From JAWWPG01 sp037719575 (GTDB lineage: Bacteria; Actinomycetota; Actinomycetes; Propionibacteriales; Nocardioidaceae): 51,707 bases of DNA. Each line of letters begins with the position of its first letter. Position 1 is the first letter of the stretch. The notes beneath the pieces are model-generated. The model was not told the DNA's origin. It did not search any database and saw nothing but the letters and a program-made list of their open reading frames with translations. Location of the stretch: the NCBI GenBank assembly GCA_037719575.1, contig JBBJMF010000007.1, positions 1 through 51,707 of the forward strand, written 5' to 3'. Of the stretch, positions 16,227 through 24,977 are shown piece after piece. The position numbers and the translations under genes are program-made.

Positions 16227-19123
16227 GACGCCAAGCCCTCGTCGTCGTCGTCTTCGTCCTCGGCCCCGGACACAAGTGTCGGATTGGTGAGCTGAAGCCA
16301 GAGATCCCTGGCGACTTGGTAGTCGACGGGCTTGGCGCGATCGCTGCGTGGGAACGAGAGCGCGAAACCCACGAACCGCTTGCCGGCTTGGACATCCTCG
16401 GGTTCCTTCGTCGCCGGAGTGAACGGGTACACCAGCAGAAGACCTCGGGTGGCGGAACGAACTCCGCGACAGGCCACGCCCGCCGGCTGGGTCGGAGCGT
16501 CCTTCTCACGGAGATCGCGGCGCGGACTCTCGGCCCACATTCTGGCCGTTTCCTCGAGTGCACGGTCGAACTCGGGAGTGCCCGCGACAACGTCGATCCG
16601 CTCGTGTGGTGGACTGACGAGTCGTCGGATGGGGAACCGACCGAAGTCGCCCTCGATGTCCTGGTCGGAGTGACGCTGCCGGGTGGTGAGACCGACCGAG
16701 CGGCCACCAACGGTGACCTGTTCGGCGTCACGGGCGGTGCTGTTGGCCAACAGAATCCACCAGTCAGTGAGTTCGGCGGGCTGGTCAGTAAGCCGTGACC
16801 GAATGTAGTCGCGAAGGGGCTTCGGCTGGACCTTGTGCGAGTCTGTATGAGCGACGTAAGCCTCGAGGAAGTCGACGACAGTGGCAGCGTCCACATGCTT
16901 CCAAACGTGGCTGCTCCCAGCGCCAACCGCCTTCGCCTCACCAACGCTAAGCGGCTCGCCGGGCATAGCTACGATGAGGTCGTCGAGCGCAGTCCAGTTG
17001 CGCTCTCGCGCGTCCTGCGACGTGTCGAACACAACAGTCTCACTCAGCCCTCCGGCGAAGCTCATGCTGAGGAGCTTTGCCGTCCTCATCTTGTTGGGCG
17101 ACGTGACCATGAGGCCGTCGGGATGCTGCTGCACGCGGAGCCCGAACTCGCGAGGCTTGCTGCCTAACGCGACCATGTAGTCGAACTCACGGTAAAGCTC
17201 CTCGGCAGCGGCTGTAATGAGGACGTACCGACGCGTCAGCTCATCGGTAGTGTACAGCCGGCATAAGTCCAAGTAGCCGGGTCGGTAACCGAACCAGCGG
17301 CCCATCTGCATGAGGGTGTCGTACATACGCGACCCCGCGAGGTAGTAGCTAATGCTCAGCCCCTCCAGTGTCAGACCGCGGGAAAGCTTCGCTCCGCCGA
17401 CGGCAATCACGTTGAGCCCCTCCGGGTGGTCCACGTAGTCGAGGGAGTCCCTGACAGTGCCGTTCACCTCGCGGACGGCAACCAGGTCGGCCGCCTCACC
17501 CAGGATGTCCGCGAGCTGATCCCAGGTCGGCATGGGGTTGAGTTGGTCCCCGATATCGTCGGCAAATGCGAACGCCTTGCCCGTGGCCAGGAAGTCGTCC
17601 TCGAACAGCAGCCGAGCCGCGGCCCACACGGAGTCGGTTCCTCGGTCGGCGTGACGGAATCGATGCTGGAGCCGCTCAAGCTCCTCCTGGACCTGACCAC
17701 GGACGTGCTTCTGGACGGCGGTAAGGCGAGTGACGTGGACGAGCATCGAATTGTGCTTACCTGTCTGACCGCGCCAGCGACGGACGCCGACGGTGATGAC
17801 AAAGGCCACGATTGCTTGACGAAGCGAACTGGGCAGCGTGCCGGGTACCAGATCCTTCTTATGCCGGTCCGGAATCCATGTCTCCCAGTCCTGGATGCGG
17901 CGAACCATCGGGAGCGGGTCGAGCGGGTCGATGTTGCGAGTGACGTCCTCCTTCAGCCCGAACACCCGTGACGGGCCAACGTAGTTGGAGGGAGCCGGGA
18001 GACTGAGGATGAAGCTGCTCGGGAACAAGCTCTTGCCGACCGTCTCGTGCTCGACCTCTGGGTCGATGAAGATATTCGCGAAGGGGGTCGCGGTGTAGCC
18101 CACGTACGCACTCTGCTGAAATTTGTTGAGCAGCTCACGGATCAGTCCGTTGATCACCGGCGGCTCGTACTCGTCGGGAGCGCCGCGCTTTGGTCCATTG
18201 GTATCGACCGAGGCTTGGTCGGCCTCGTCGTCGATCACCAAGAGCGGGACGTTCTGGACAACCTTCTTCCCAGTCGAGGGATCCTCGACCGCTGCGAGGC
18301 CCGTCGCCCACTTGAGGATGTTGGTCAGAACGCTCTTGTTCTTCTTCACGACGAGCACGACTGGGTCGGCACCGCCCACAGCCACACCGGTGGACTCCGC
18401 GACCCTCAGATTGAAATCGCCATGTTCTTTGCGGGAGGTGAACGAGTTGACGTACAGGAATCCTTGGTGCCCTACTCCCACAAGGACCTTGTCCGCGGAG
18501 TCAGCACGCAGGGCACGCTCGGTGCTGAAGCCTAGGACGCCTTCGTCGACGCGGGCCTGCGTCTGGGCACGAAGGCTGTTGTGGATCCCTGCGAGGACTA
18601 CGACGAGCTTGTACCCCGAGTCGATGGCCTTACACATGAGGCCGATGTAGTTCCCGGTCTTGCCGGACTGGACCTGCCCGGCGACAAGTCCACGACGATC
18701 CCACGATCCAGGTCGCTTCGGTCTCTCGAGGCGGCCAAGGACCATGTCGGTAATCGTGTCCAGCCTATCGACGGCGTCCGGAGGCATCCGGTTGACAGCC
18801 AGCTGGTACTGCCGGTACCGGTTCCAGAAGCGCCACTCGATGAATTCGTGGGCGGCGGCTAGCCACGGCTCGTGATCGCTGTCGTCCTCCATCACGTTCG
18901 CCTTGGCGATGAATATATTGAAGGACGACTCGATGTCGCGCTGGAGCTCATGGCGGTCGATAGACGCGATGAACGCTGCATCGCGGATACCGCCATACAT
19001 CGCGAGGATCGCGTCGATCTTCCTCCGAATGGAGTCAGCTGTGGCGACTTGTCCGTTGGCGCGCTCAGTCGCCACCAAGGTCATGACTAGGCCGCGTACC
19101 TCGTCGTACGGGCTCACGCTCAT
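16223..19123 (-). CDS. Z1-domain superfamily-2-helicase-like ATPase
   Basis: 966 residues from ATG 19123. Walker A GQVQSGKTG at 149-157 and a DDEAD box at 298-302 (LLVIDDEADQ). Conserved C-terminal helicase features include GAKLSRGLTLEGL and QMGRWFGYR, the arginine-finger-like motif of the Z1 family. Z1 proteins are found with MutL/MORC-like ATPases in restriction-modification-like operons and are predicted to translocate or remodel DNA. Length is normal. Overlaps the upstream GHKL ATPase gene by 4 bases (ATGA) and the downstream nuclease gene by 4 bases. Confidence 0.92.
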   Translation of the reverse strand: MSVSPYDEVRGLVMTLVATERANGQVATADSIRRKIDAILAMYGGIRDAAFIASIDRHELQRDIESSFNIFIAKANVMEDDSDHEPWLAAAHEFIEWRFWNRYRQYQLAVNRMPPDAVDRLDTITDMVLGRLERPKRPGSWDRRGLVAGQVQSGKTGNYIGLMCKAIDSGYKLVVVLAGIHNSLRAQTQARVDEGVLGFSTERALRADSADKVLVGVGHQGFLYVNSFTSRKEHGDFNLRVAESTGVAVGGADPVVLVVKKNKSVLTNILKWATGLAAVEDPSTGKKVVQNVPLLVIDDEADQASVDTNGPKRGAPDEYEPPVINGLIRELLNKFQQSAYVGYTATPFANIFIDPEVEHETVGKSLFPSSFILSLPAPSNYVGPSRVFGLKEDVTRNIDPLDPLPMVRRIQDWETWIPDRHKKDLVPGTLPSSLRQAIVAFVITVGVRRWRGQTGKHNSMLVHVTRLTAVQKHVRGQVQEELERLQHRFRHADRGTDSVWAAARLLFEDDFLATGKAFAFADDIGDQLNPMPTWDQLADILGEAADLVAVREVNGTVRDSLDYVDHPEGLNVIAVGGAKLSRGLTLEGLSISYYLAGSRMYDTLMQMGRWFGYRPGYLDLCRLYTTDELTRRYVLITAAAEELYREFDYMVALGSKPREFGLRVQQHPDGLMVTSPNKMRTAKLLSMSFAGGLSETVVFDTSQDARERNWTALDDLIVAMPGEPLSVGEAKAVGAGSSHVWKHVDAATVVDFLEAYVAHTDSHKVQPKPLRDYIRSRLTDQPAELTDWWILLANSTARDAEQVTVGGRSVGLTTRQRHSDQDIEGDFGRFPIRRLVSPPHERIDVVAGTPEFDRALEETARMWAESPRRDLREKDAPTQPAGVACRGVRSATRGLLLVYPFTPATKEPEDVQAGKRFVGFALSFPRSDRAKPVDYQVARDLWLQLTNPTLVSGAEDEDDDDEGLAS

Positions 19124-20628
19124 GTCTCCCCGTCCCTAAAGGACTCGACGATGGCAGGATAGTTGCAGAAGGGCTCGATCAGTGTGAGCTCCGCTAAGGC
19201 AGTCGATGCCGGAGCACCCGCCGCAGTCATCGTGTCGAGTGAGTAACGGAGCAGTCGAATGAGCTCCTCGGGCCTGCTCTCGTATGGCGTCGACTGACTA
19301 TCGAGTGCTTCGGCGATCCGGATGCCGATGAGGGACGTCGGGAGTGTTTCCTCAACGAACTTTAGGACGCGTTCGATATCCCGCCGCTGCTCCTTTACTC
19401 CCAAAGCGTCGGCGAGGATCGGATGGGACCGGTTCAGCCGCAGTCGTACTTCCCCTGATCGGTCGCGGAATTCCTGCCAAGCCATCACGAACTCTCGGTC
19501 ACGCACACGGCCCTGCCCGAGAGGAACGAGGTTGCCCCGGTGCCTGTACACCTCTTCGGCAGCCCGACGGGTCGCGCTTGCGATCCTCCTGAGGTCTTCC
19601 ATCACAGTTCCGGGCGGGCGGGCGGTCGACTTCTTCACGTCGATCTGCCACGCGAAGTCTAGCGTCGAGTTGAAGTCGACCACGATCCGGGCCAGCTTGG
19701 TGTGCTCGTCCTTGGTGCCTGCCGCCCCGAGCCAGTCACCGGCGACGACCAACCGGTTGTTGCGGTACACGTAGAACCCCTGGTGGGCCGTCCAACCACG
19801 AGTTCCGGCCCCAGACTTCTGCTGGTGTTCGTCAAGCTTGCTGCGGTGCGGGAGGACATAAGGCTGGACCGCAATGGTCGAACCCATGAACGGAATCCGT
19901 TCTGCCCCTACTGCGTGCGTCGCAGGGTGCCGGAGGATCGGGTTCCACGGCTCGACACGATTCCCGTCGACTCTGATCGTCCGCCCAGACCGGCCAGGCC
20001 CCAAGAACCGGTGAAACGTCATGCCAAGGTGCTCCTGGACCTGGGCAGCGACCTTGAAGAAGCGATCGGCGGCCCGTTCCGGGTCCTTCGCCACATCGCC
20101 GAGCAATCGGTCGCATTTGGTCCAAACAACCGCCGTGCCGGTCTCCGCCCGGATCCGTTCGACGTACCGCTCCGCCTGTGGGGAGGCCGTGCGTAACAGC
20201 CGCCACTGTCCACTTCGCGCCACCAGATCGAGGTCCCAGCGTCGGATCTGCACCTCACGATCGCCAGCTGCGCGCGTGATCACGGTGAGCTCCCGGCTCT
20301 GGGAGAAGGACGCGGTCTTCATGCCCAGCCCGAACCTGCCCAAGTCCTCGGGACGTCGCGTGACGAGCGGGCCGAGGCTGCCTGGCCGCATCGCCTCCAG
20401 CAGTCTGTCAACCGTCATGCCGTCTCCGTCGTCGACGACCGCAACGTGCGACTCGAGTTGCTCCCACACAAAGTGAAGGTCCATGGTCGATGCACGAGCG
20501 CCGATGCTGTTGTCGAGGAGATCCGCCAGTGCAGTCTCCGGCGAGTATCCGAATGACCGCAGGCTCTCGACCAGAGCCTCAGGTCTCGGAGCAGCGTCGT
20601 CCCACTCTGCGTCGCTGTCGGTAGTCAC
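19120..20628 (-). CDS. GHKL (MORC/MutL-like) ATPase, stand-alone copy
   Basis: 502 residues from GTG 20628, first gene of the minus-strand operon. Bergerat-fold motifs: N box ALADLLDNSIGA (Asp36 where MutL has the catalytic Glu; Asn40), G1 DDGDGM at 66-71, G2 GRFGLGMKTAS at 97-107. A transducer domain follows, with QGFYVYRNNRLV and a lysine-containing DVKKSTARPP loop. These ATPases close as dimers on ATP binding and are thought to clamp DNA. It is homologous along its length to the C-terminal part of the Vsr fusion protein encoded divergently (shared DEHTKL, HRFL, YxYRxNRLV), so the locus carries two diverged copies. Confidence 0.9.
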   Translation of the reverse strand: MTTDSDAEWDDAAPRPEALVESLRSFGYSPETALADLLDNSIGARASTMDLHFVWEQLESHVAVVDDGDGMTVDRLLEAMRPGSLGPLVTRRPEDLGRFGLGMKTASFSQSRELTVITRAAGDREVQIRRWDLDLVARSGQWRLLRTASPQAERYVERIRAETGTAVVWTKCDRLLGDVAKDPERAADRFFKVAAQVQEHLGMTFHRFLGPGRSGRTIRVDGNRVEPWNPILRHPATHAVGAERIPFMGSTIAVQPYVLPHRSKLDEHQQKSGAGTRGWTAHQGFYVYRNNRLVVAGDWLGAAGTKDEHTKLARIVVDFNSTLDFAWQIDVKKSTARPPGTVMEDLRRIASATRRAAEEVYRHRGNLVPLGQGRVRDREFVMAWQEFRDRSGEVRLRLNRSHPILADALGVKEQRRDIERVLKFVEETLPTSLIGIRIAEALDSQSTPYESRPEELIRLLRYSLDTMTAAGAPASTALAELTLIEPFCNYPAIVESFRDGET

Positions 20629-20799
20629 ACCGACCGTCCCCCCACGAGCAGCTCCTGCCTGGGCAGGGGCGGTGCCCTCCCTCGTCGTGGATCGACGGCC
20701 GGACCATATCGAGAACCGCCACGTTCCCTAGACGCATCTGTCACGTTCCGTACTCACCAGCTTACCTACTGTTCGACGACGTTGGGGCATCATCTGGGG
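20629..20799. promoter_or_regulatory. Divergent promoter region of the defence locus
   Basis: 171 bases separate the two arms, so both promoters must be here. It contains a 6-base inverted repeat CCTGCC-TG-GGCAGG at 20654-20667, nearer the minus-strand start. No clear -10/-35 boxes. No controller (C) protein gene is present in the locus. Confidence 0.5.
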
Positions 20800-22581
20800 G
20801 TGACCGCACCAGGCTTACCGTCCTCGCCACTGAACGTGGGGGTAAGCCTAAGGATGTCTCGGATGCCCCGACGGGACACGAAGCCCGAGCTGGAATTGCG
20901 TCGGGAGCTGCACCGCCGGGGCTTGCGGTTCCGCGTTCAAGCGGCTCTTCCTGGCCGGCCGGACATCGCGTTCACACGCGCCCGGCTGGCGGTGTTCGTC
21001 GACGGGTGCTTCTGGCACGCGTGCCCACAACACGGCACAGTCCCCAAGAACAATCGGGAGTGGTGGACCGCCAAGTTGGGCGCCAACGTGGCACGCGACC
21101 GAGCCAAGGACGAGCAACTCGCGGCCCTCGGGTGGCAGGTGCTGCACGTCTGGGAGCACGACGGCGTCGCCCTCGCCGCCGACCAAGTCGAGGCACGATG
21201 GAGATCACTCACAGTCCGCGCGCCTAGCCGCCGACTGTCTGACCGGTGTGAGAACCTGGTCATCGTCGAACCATGGAGCCAAAGCGAGGTGTCGAACGTG
21301 AGGTCGCGACGCAGCAGTCTTGCGCCGTCCGCAGCGCGGCTCACGACGTCGCTGCGGGACATCGGCTACAACTTCCCGGCCGCGGTAGCGGATCTCGTGG
21401 ACAACAGCGTGAGCGCCGGCGCCCGACGGGTAGACGTGGAGATCGAGTTTGACAGCGAAGACTCGCGTGTCTTCGTTGCTGACGACGGCTGCGGGATGTC
21501 GACCTATGGCGTGCTAGAGGCCATGCGCTTCGGGTCACGCCGCGTCTATCACGACGAGAAGGACTTGGGCCGATATGGCCTCGGGCTGAAGACCGCTTCG
21601 CTTTCGCAGGCCCGTCGCCTCACAGTTGTTTCCCGTCGACAAGCGCTGACGCAACGCACGGCGGTGCGGACGCTTGACCTCGACCTCATCGTGGAGCTGG
21701 ACGACTGGGTGGTGATCGATCCTGGTCGCACCGAGGTAGTCGAGCGCGCGAAAGGCATGCTCTCCGAGGACGAGGGCGGCACTGTCGTTGTTTGGGAGAA
21801 CCTTGACCGCCTGCTGCCCGAGCGTAGCCCAGATGGCGGCTGGGCGCGACGAAGAATCGCGTCGATGACAGTCAAGACCAGCGAGCACCTCGCGATGGTC
21901 TTCCACCGTTTTCTGGCCGCAGACTCGGGCGAGCCGCTCGTGATTACCGTGAACGGCGAGAAGTTGATGCCGTGGGACCCCTTCGCAACCTCGGAAACAG
22001 CGACCCAAGCCCTGCCGCGCCGTACATTCGAGATCGTTGTCGGGACGCACCAGGGCCTCGTCACCTTGCAGCGATTTGTGCTGCCCTCCCGAGACGCCTT
22101 CAGCAGCGCGGCCGAGTTCGACCGCCACTCAGGACCGTTAAAATGGAACCGGCAGCAGGGTCTATACATCTATCGGGCCAACCGCTTGGTTCAATGGGGT
22201 GGCTGGGCCGGCATCCGCGGTATTGACGAGCACACGAAGCTCGGCAGGGCCGCGCTGGACTTCAGCACCGATCTTGACACTGTTTTCCAAGTGAACGTCG
22301 CAAAGATGCGCGTGACCATCCCATCGCAGCTTCGTCCCATGCTCGAACGGCCGGTAACCGAGTTGTGTTTGCGAGCAGACGACGCCTACCGGAAGACGTC
22401 CAAGAGCGTAGGCGCGGGTGTCGCCGCACCAAGGTCGGAGTCGTCGGCGGAACGGCAGTTGTACGGTCTCGCGCTCCGGACCGCAGCGGCGCAGTCCGGT
22501 GAGTATGCGGCCTTCAAGAAGATCGTTGATGTGCTGAGGCACACTGCGCCCGGGATCGTGACCGACCTGGGGCTTGGCTGA
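20800..22581 (+). CDS. Vsr-type endonuclease fused to a GHKL (MORC-like) ATPase
   Basis: 593 residues from GTG 20800. This start gives a Vsr-like beginning (TAPGLPSSPLN); a TTG at 20782 and an ATG at 20854 are alternatives. Residues about 20-140 are Vsr: RDTKPELELRRELH, RPDIAF with catalytic Asp55, FVDGCFWHACPQHG with His73 and His78, GWQVLHVWEHD. Vsr nicks beside T:G mismatches left by 5-methylcytosine deamination. After a linker (about 141-178) a complete GHKL ATPase follows: SLRDIGYNFPAAVADLVDNS, ADDGCGM, GRYGLGLKTAS, then the transducer part. No stop separates the two. The ATPase part is a diverged paralogue of the 19120-20628 protein. Five bases upstream of the methyltransferase gene. 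Confidence 0.88.
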   Translation: MTAPGLPSSPLNVGVSLRMSRMPRRDTKPELELRRELHRRGLRFRVQAALPGRPDIAFTRARLAVFVDGCFWHACPQHGTVPKNNREWWTAKLGANVARDRAKDEQLAALGWQVLHVWEHDGVALAADQVEARWRSLTVRAPSRRLSDRCENLVIVEPWSQSEVSNVRSRRSSLAPSAARLTTSLRDIGYNFPAAVADLVDNSVSAGARRVDVEIEFDSEDSRVFVADDGCGMSTYGVLEAMRFGSRRVYHDEKDLGRYGLGLKTASLSQARRLTVVSRRQALTQRTAVRTLDLDLIVELDDWVVIDPGRTEVVERAKGMLSEDEGGTVVVWENLDRLLPERSPDGGWARRRIASMTVKTSEHLAMVFHRFLAADSGEPLVITVNGEKLMPWDPFATSETATQALPRRTFEIVVGTHQGLVTLQRFVLPSRDAFSSAAEFDRHSGPLKWNRQQGLYIYRANRLVQWGGWAGIRGIDEHTKLGRAALDFSTDLDTVFQVNVAKMRVTIPSQLRPMLERPVTELCLRADDAYRKTSKSVGAGVAAPRSESSAERQLYGLALRTAAAQSGEYAAFKKIVDVLRHTAPGIVTDLGLG

Positions 22582-22586
22582 CTGGT

Positions 22587-24533
22587 ATGAGTACCCAGGT
22601 ACAGCGGACGCGGAGAACGCCATTCAAGACTGTCCGCGGTCCCTTCGTGAGCCTCTCCCCGCACGCCGACTCGTGCGATGACCTGCGGTCTTTGACCGCG
22701 CTGGCCGAGCGTCTCCGCGCAGTCAAACCCGGTGTTCGTCTAGCGGCGGACCTGTTCAGCGGCGCGGGCGGTCTCAGTCTTGGACTGGATCAAGCTGGCT
22801 TCCGAACTGTGGTCGCCGTGGACCACTTCGCCGAGGCCATTGAGACACATCGGCACCACTTCCCTGGAATGAGCTTGGACTGGGACCTCGGCGACGTCGA
22901 TCGGATCGAAGAGCTCGCCAGAACACTCCAAGCGATCAACGTCGATCTCATCGCGGGCGGACCTCCGTGCCAACCGTTCTCTAAAGCAGGTAGGTCCGGA
23001 ATCCGTCATGCCGTGCGAAACGGGCTCCGAGACCCCCACGACCAGCGTCGAGACTTGTGGCGGTCGTTCCTCGAGGTCATCAGACTTGTCCGGCCGCCGG
23101 CGGTGCTCATGGAGAACGTGCCCGACATGGCGCTCGACCGAGAGATGTTCATCCTTCGGTCCATGGTCGAGGAGTTCGAGAGCCTCGGCTATTCCGTGGA
23201 GGAACGCGTTGTGGATACGTCGTTGTTTGGCGTGCCCCAGTTCCGGCAGAGACTCATCCTCGTTGCCCTGCAGGGCAACATCGCTTTCGCGTGGCCCCCC
23301 GAGGAGGAGTCCCAGGACATCCTCCTCAACGTCATCGGTGACATGCCGCCGGTCGAAGGCGGCTACCGACCACCCGGCGGAGCCGCAGGATGGATCCCGT
23401 ACGCCGGCCCGCAGACGGCCTACCAGCGTTCGATGCGGGTTGGCGTGCCTCCCGGAGACGAAAACAAACTGTTCGACCACATCACACGCCCCGTGCGCCC
23501 AGACGACGAAATCGCCTTCGACCTCATGGACACCGACACCCGTTACTCGCAACTTCCGGAGGAGGTAAAGCGATACCGAGACGACATCTTCGATGACAAG
23601 TACAAGCGGCTCGACGCCAACAACTTGTCGCGGACGATCACTGCCCACATCGCGAAGGATGGCTACTGGTACATACACCCGCAGCAGAACCGCACGATCA
23701 CGGTCCGCGAGGCGGCACGCATCCAGACCTTCCCCGACTGGTATCGGTTCGCTGGGCCACCTAGCGTGGCCTTTAAGCAGATCGGGAACGCAGTACCTCC
23801 CCGGCTCGCTGTCCGCCTCGGTGGGGCCTTGATGCAGGCGTTGACCGATGGGGCGCCCGCTCCCGCCACCTCTCGTGCGGTCGCGGAGGTCCTCGCCAAG
23901 TGGGACACCGAGAGGACCAACGCGCCCACGCGGTCCGTTCCCTGGCTTGATGCAACCACGCGGTGGCAGGTCGTAGCCGCGGAGACAATCCTGGACCGGG
24001 CCACACCTGCGGCGATGAATCTGGTCTGGAGTGTTCTGCGTCACCAGTTGACTCCCGCTGACACGCTCGCAACCCGTGACTACTTCGAAGACATCGCCCA
24101 ATCTGACGCGTTGTCTCGTGAGGCGAAGGTCCGCCAAGTACTCGCCCTCGCGGAATGGCTAGAGGATCACCCCGATGCCCTCGAACGTCTCGAGGACGCT
24201 GACCTGAAGATCCCGACAGAGCTTCTGCAGCAGTCCGTTGCCGACCTTGCCACCTTGATCGTTCCCGTCGGCGACGAGGACACGAGCGAGGAACCCGTCC
24301 TCGCGACGAAGGGCATCGTGCGTGTCGCCGCCAGGTACGCCGACACAGAGCATGTCGAGAAGCGGAACAAGCTGACGGACGGCCGGCTCGCCGTGGCGCG
24401 GATGATCGGCGGCGGCGCGACGGCGCGGAGCGCCCACAGGGCGCTCATCGACATCGCTGCCGGCATTTGCCGCCCGATACCGCTTTGCGGAAACTGCCCA
24501 CTTCGGCAGACCTGCGTGAGCGCGCGGATCTGA
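22587..24533 (+). CDS. DNA (cytosine-5) methyltransferase with endonuclease-III-like Fe-S C-terminal domain
   Basis: 648 residues from ATG 22587. Methyltransferase motifs: I DLFSGAGG (55-62), IV GGPPCQPFS with Cys128 as nucleophile, VI ENV (176-178), VIII QFRQR (218-222), X GNAVPP (400-405). The target-recognition region lies at about 230-350; its sequence specificity cannot be read. Residues about 455-648 resemble the HhH-GPD glycosylase fold of endonuclease III: an IVRVAARY helix and a terminal four-cysteine loop Cys628-X5-Cys634-X2-Cys637-X5-Cys643. The helix-hairpin-helix and the catalytic Asp of VDTH are not conserved (LATK here), so the domain may bind DNA without base excision. Likely co-transcribed with the Vsr fusion gene. 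Confidence 0.9.
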   Translation: MSTQVQRTRRTPFKTVRGPFVSLSPHADSCDDLRSLTALAERLRAVKPGVRLAADLFSGAGGLSLGLDQAGFRTVVAVDHFAEAIETHRHHFPGMSLDWDLGDVDRIEELARTLQAINVDLIAGGPPCQPFSKAGRSGIRHAVRNGLRDPHDQRRDLWRSFLEVIRLVRPPAVLMENVPDMALDREMFILRSMVEEFESLGYSVEERVVDTSLFGVPQFRQRLILVALQGNIAFAWPPEEESQDILLNVIGDMPPVEGGYRPPGGAAGWIPYAGPQTAYQRSMRVGVPPGDENKLFDHITRPVRPDDEIAFDLMDTDTRYSQLPEEVKRYRDDIFDDKYKRLDANNLSRTITAHIAKDGYWYIHPQQNRTITVREAARIQTFPDWYRFAGPPSVAFKQIGNAVPPRLAVRLGGALMQALTDGAPAPATSRAVAEVLAKWDTERTNAPTRSVPWLDATTRWQVVAAETILDRATPAAMNLVWSVLRHQLTPADTLATRDYFEDIAQSDALSREAKVRQVLALAEWLEDHPDALERLEDADLKIPTELLQQSVADLATLIVPVGDEDTSEEPVLATKGIVRVAARYADTEHVEKRNKLTDGRLAVARMIGGGATARSAHRALIDIAAGICRPIPLCGNCPLRQTCVSARI

Positions 24534-24977
24534 CCGGCATGGCGTGTACACCGCGTCAGTCGGTGTGGTCTGGCTCTTGGCTCTCGACCGTCGGTCTAGG
24601 GTGCCGCCCCCGCCACGAAGCACTCAGCTGTCGGCCGGGTGCCGCCGCATCGAGGCCGCGGTGCCCGACACCGGGTAGGCCTTGGGTGGCAGCAGCGAAC
24701 CGCCGCGTGATCACTACGTGTTGCCGCCGAGCGCCGACTCTGTGGCGGGCTCGTCGAGTCGGGAGTCGGACGTCGACTCCTTGCCGTGGCACTTGCTGTG
24801 GCGCGGCGGGGGCTGGCAACGCGATGGGTGGGCCTCCACCTGCGTCGATCAAGGTCTCACGCACGGTGCCCACAAGCACGATGAAACACCGGAACCTGTC
24901 AAGACGCGGCAGCTGTGCGTACGAGGCTCGGTGCAACGCGGGTCGCGGGCAACGCGATGGTTCCAGCGAATCAGTAG
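24534..24977 (+). other. No intact gene; possible decayed 5' part of the next pseudogene
   Basis: 444 bases after the methyltransferase stop. All frames are short or lack protein-like composition. Because the following remnant clearly lacks its N-terminus, this stretch may hold its decayed front part, but I cannot trace it. Confidence 0.35.

Noticed and set aside
16316..16798. Plus-strand frame inside the Z1 gene
   Set aside because: No start signal or domain; overlaps conserved Z1 coding on the minus strand.
20782..20799. TTG 20782 as start of the Vsr fusion
   Set aside because: GTG 20800 gives the N-terminus usual for Vsr proteins; the extra six residues add nothing. Not excluded.
22740..24137. 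465-residue minus-strand frame opposite the methyltransferase
   Set aside because: Methyltransferase motifs are all on the plus strand; this frame shows no domain.
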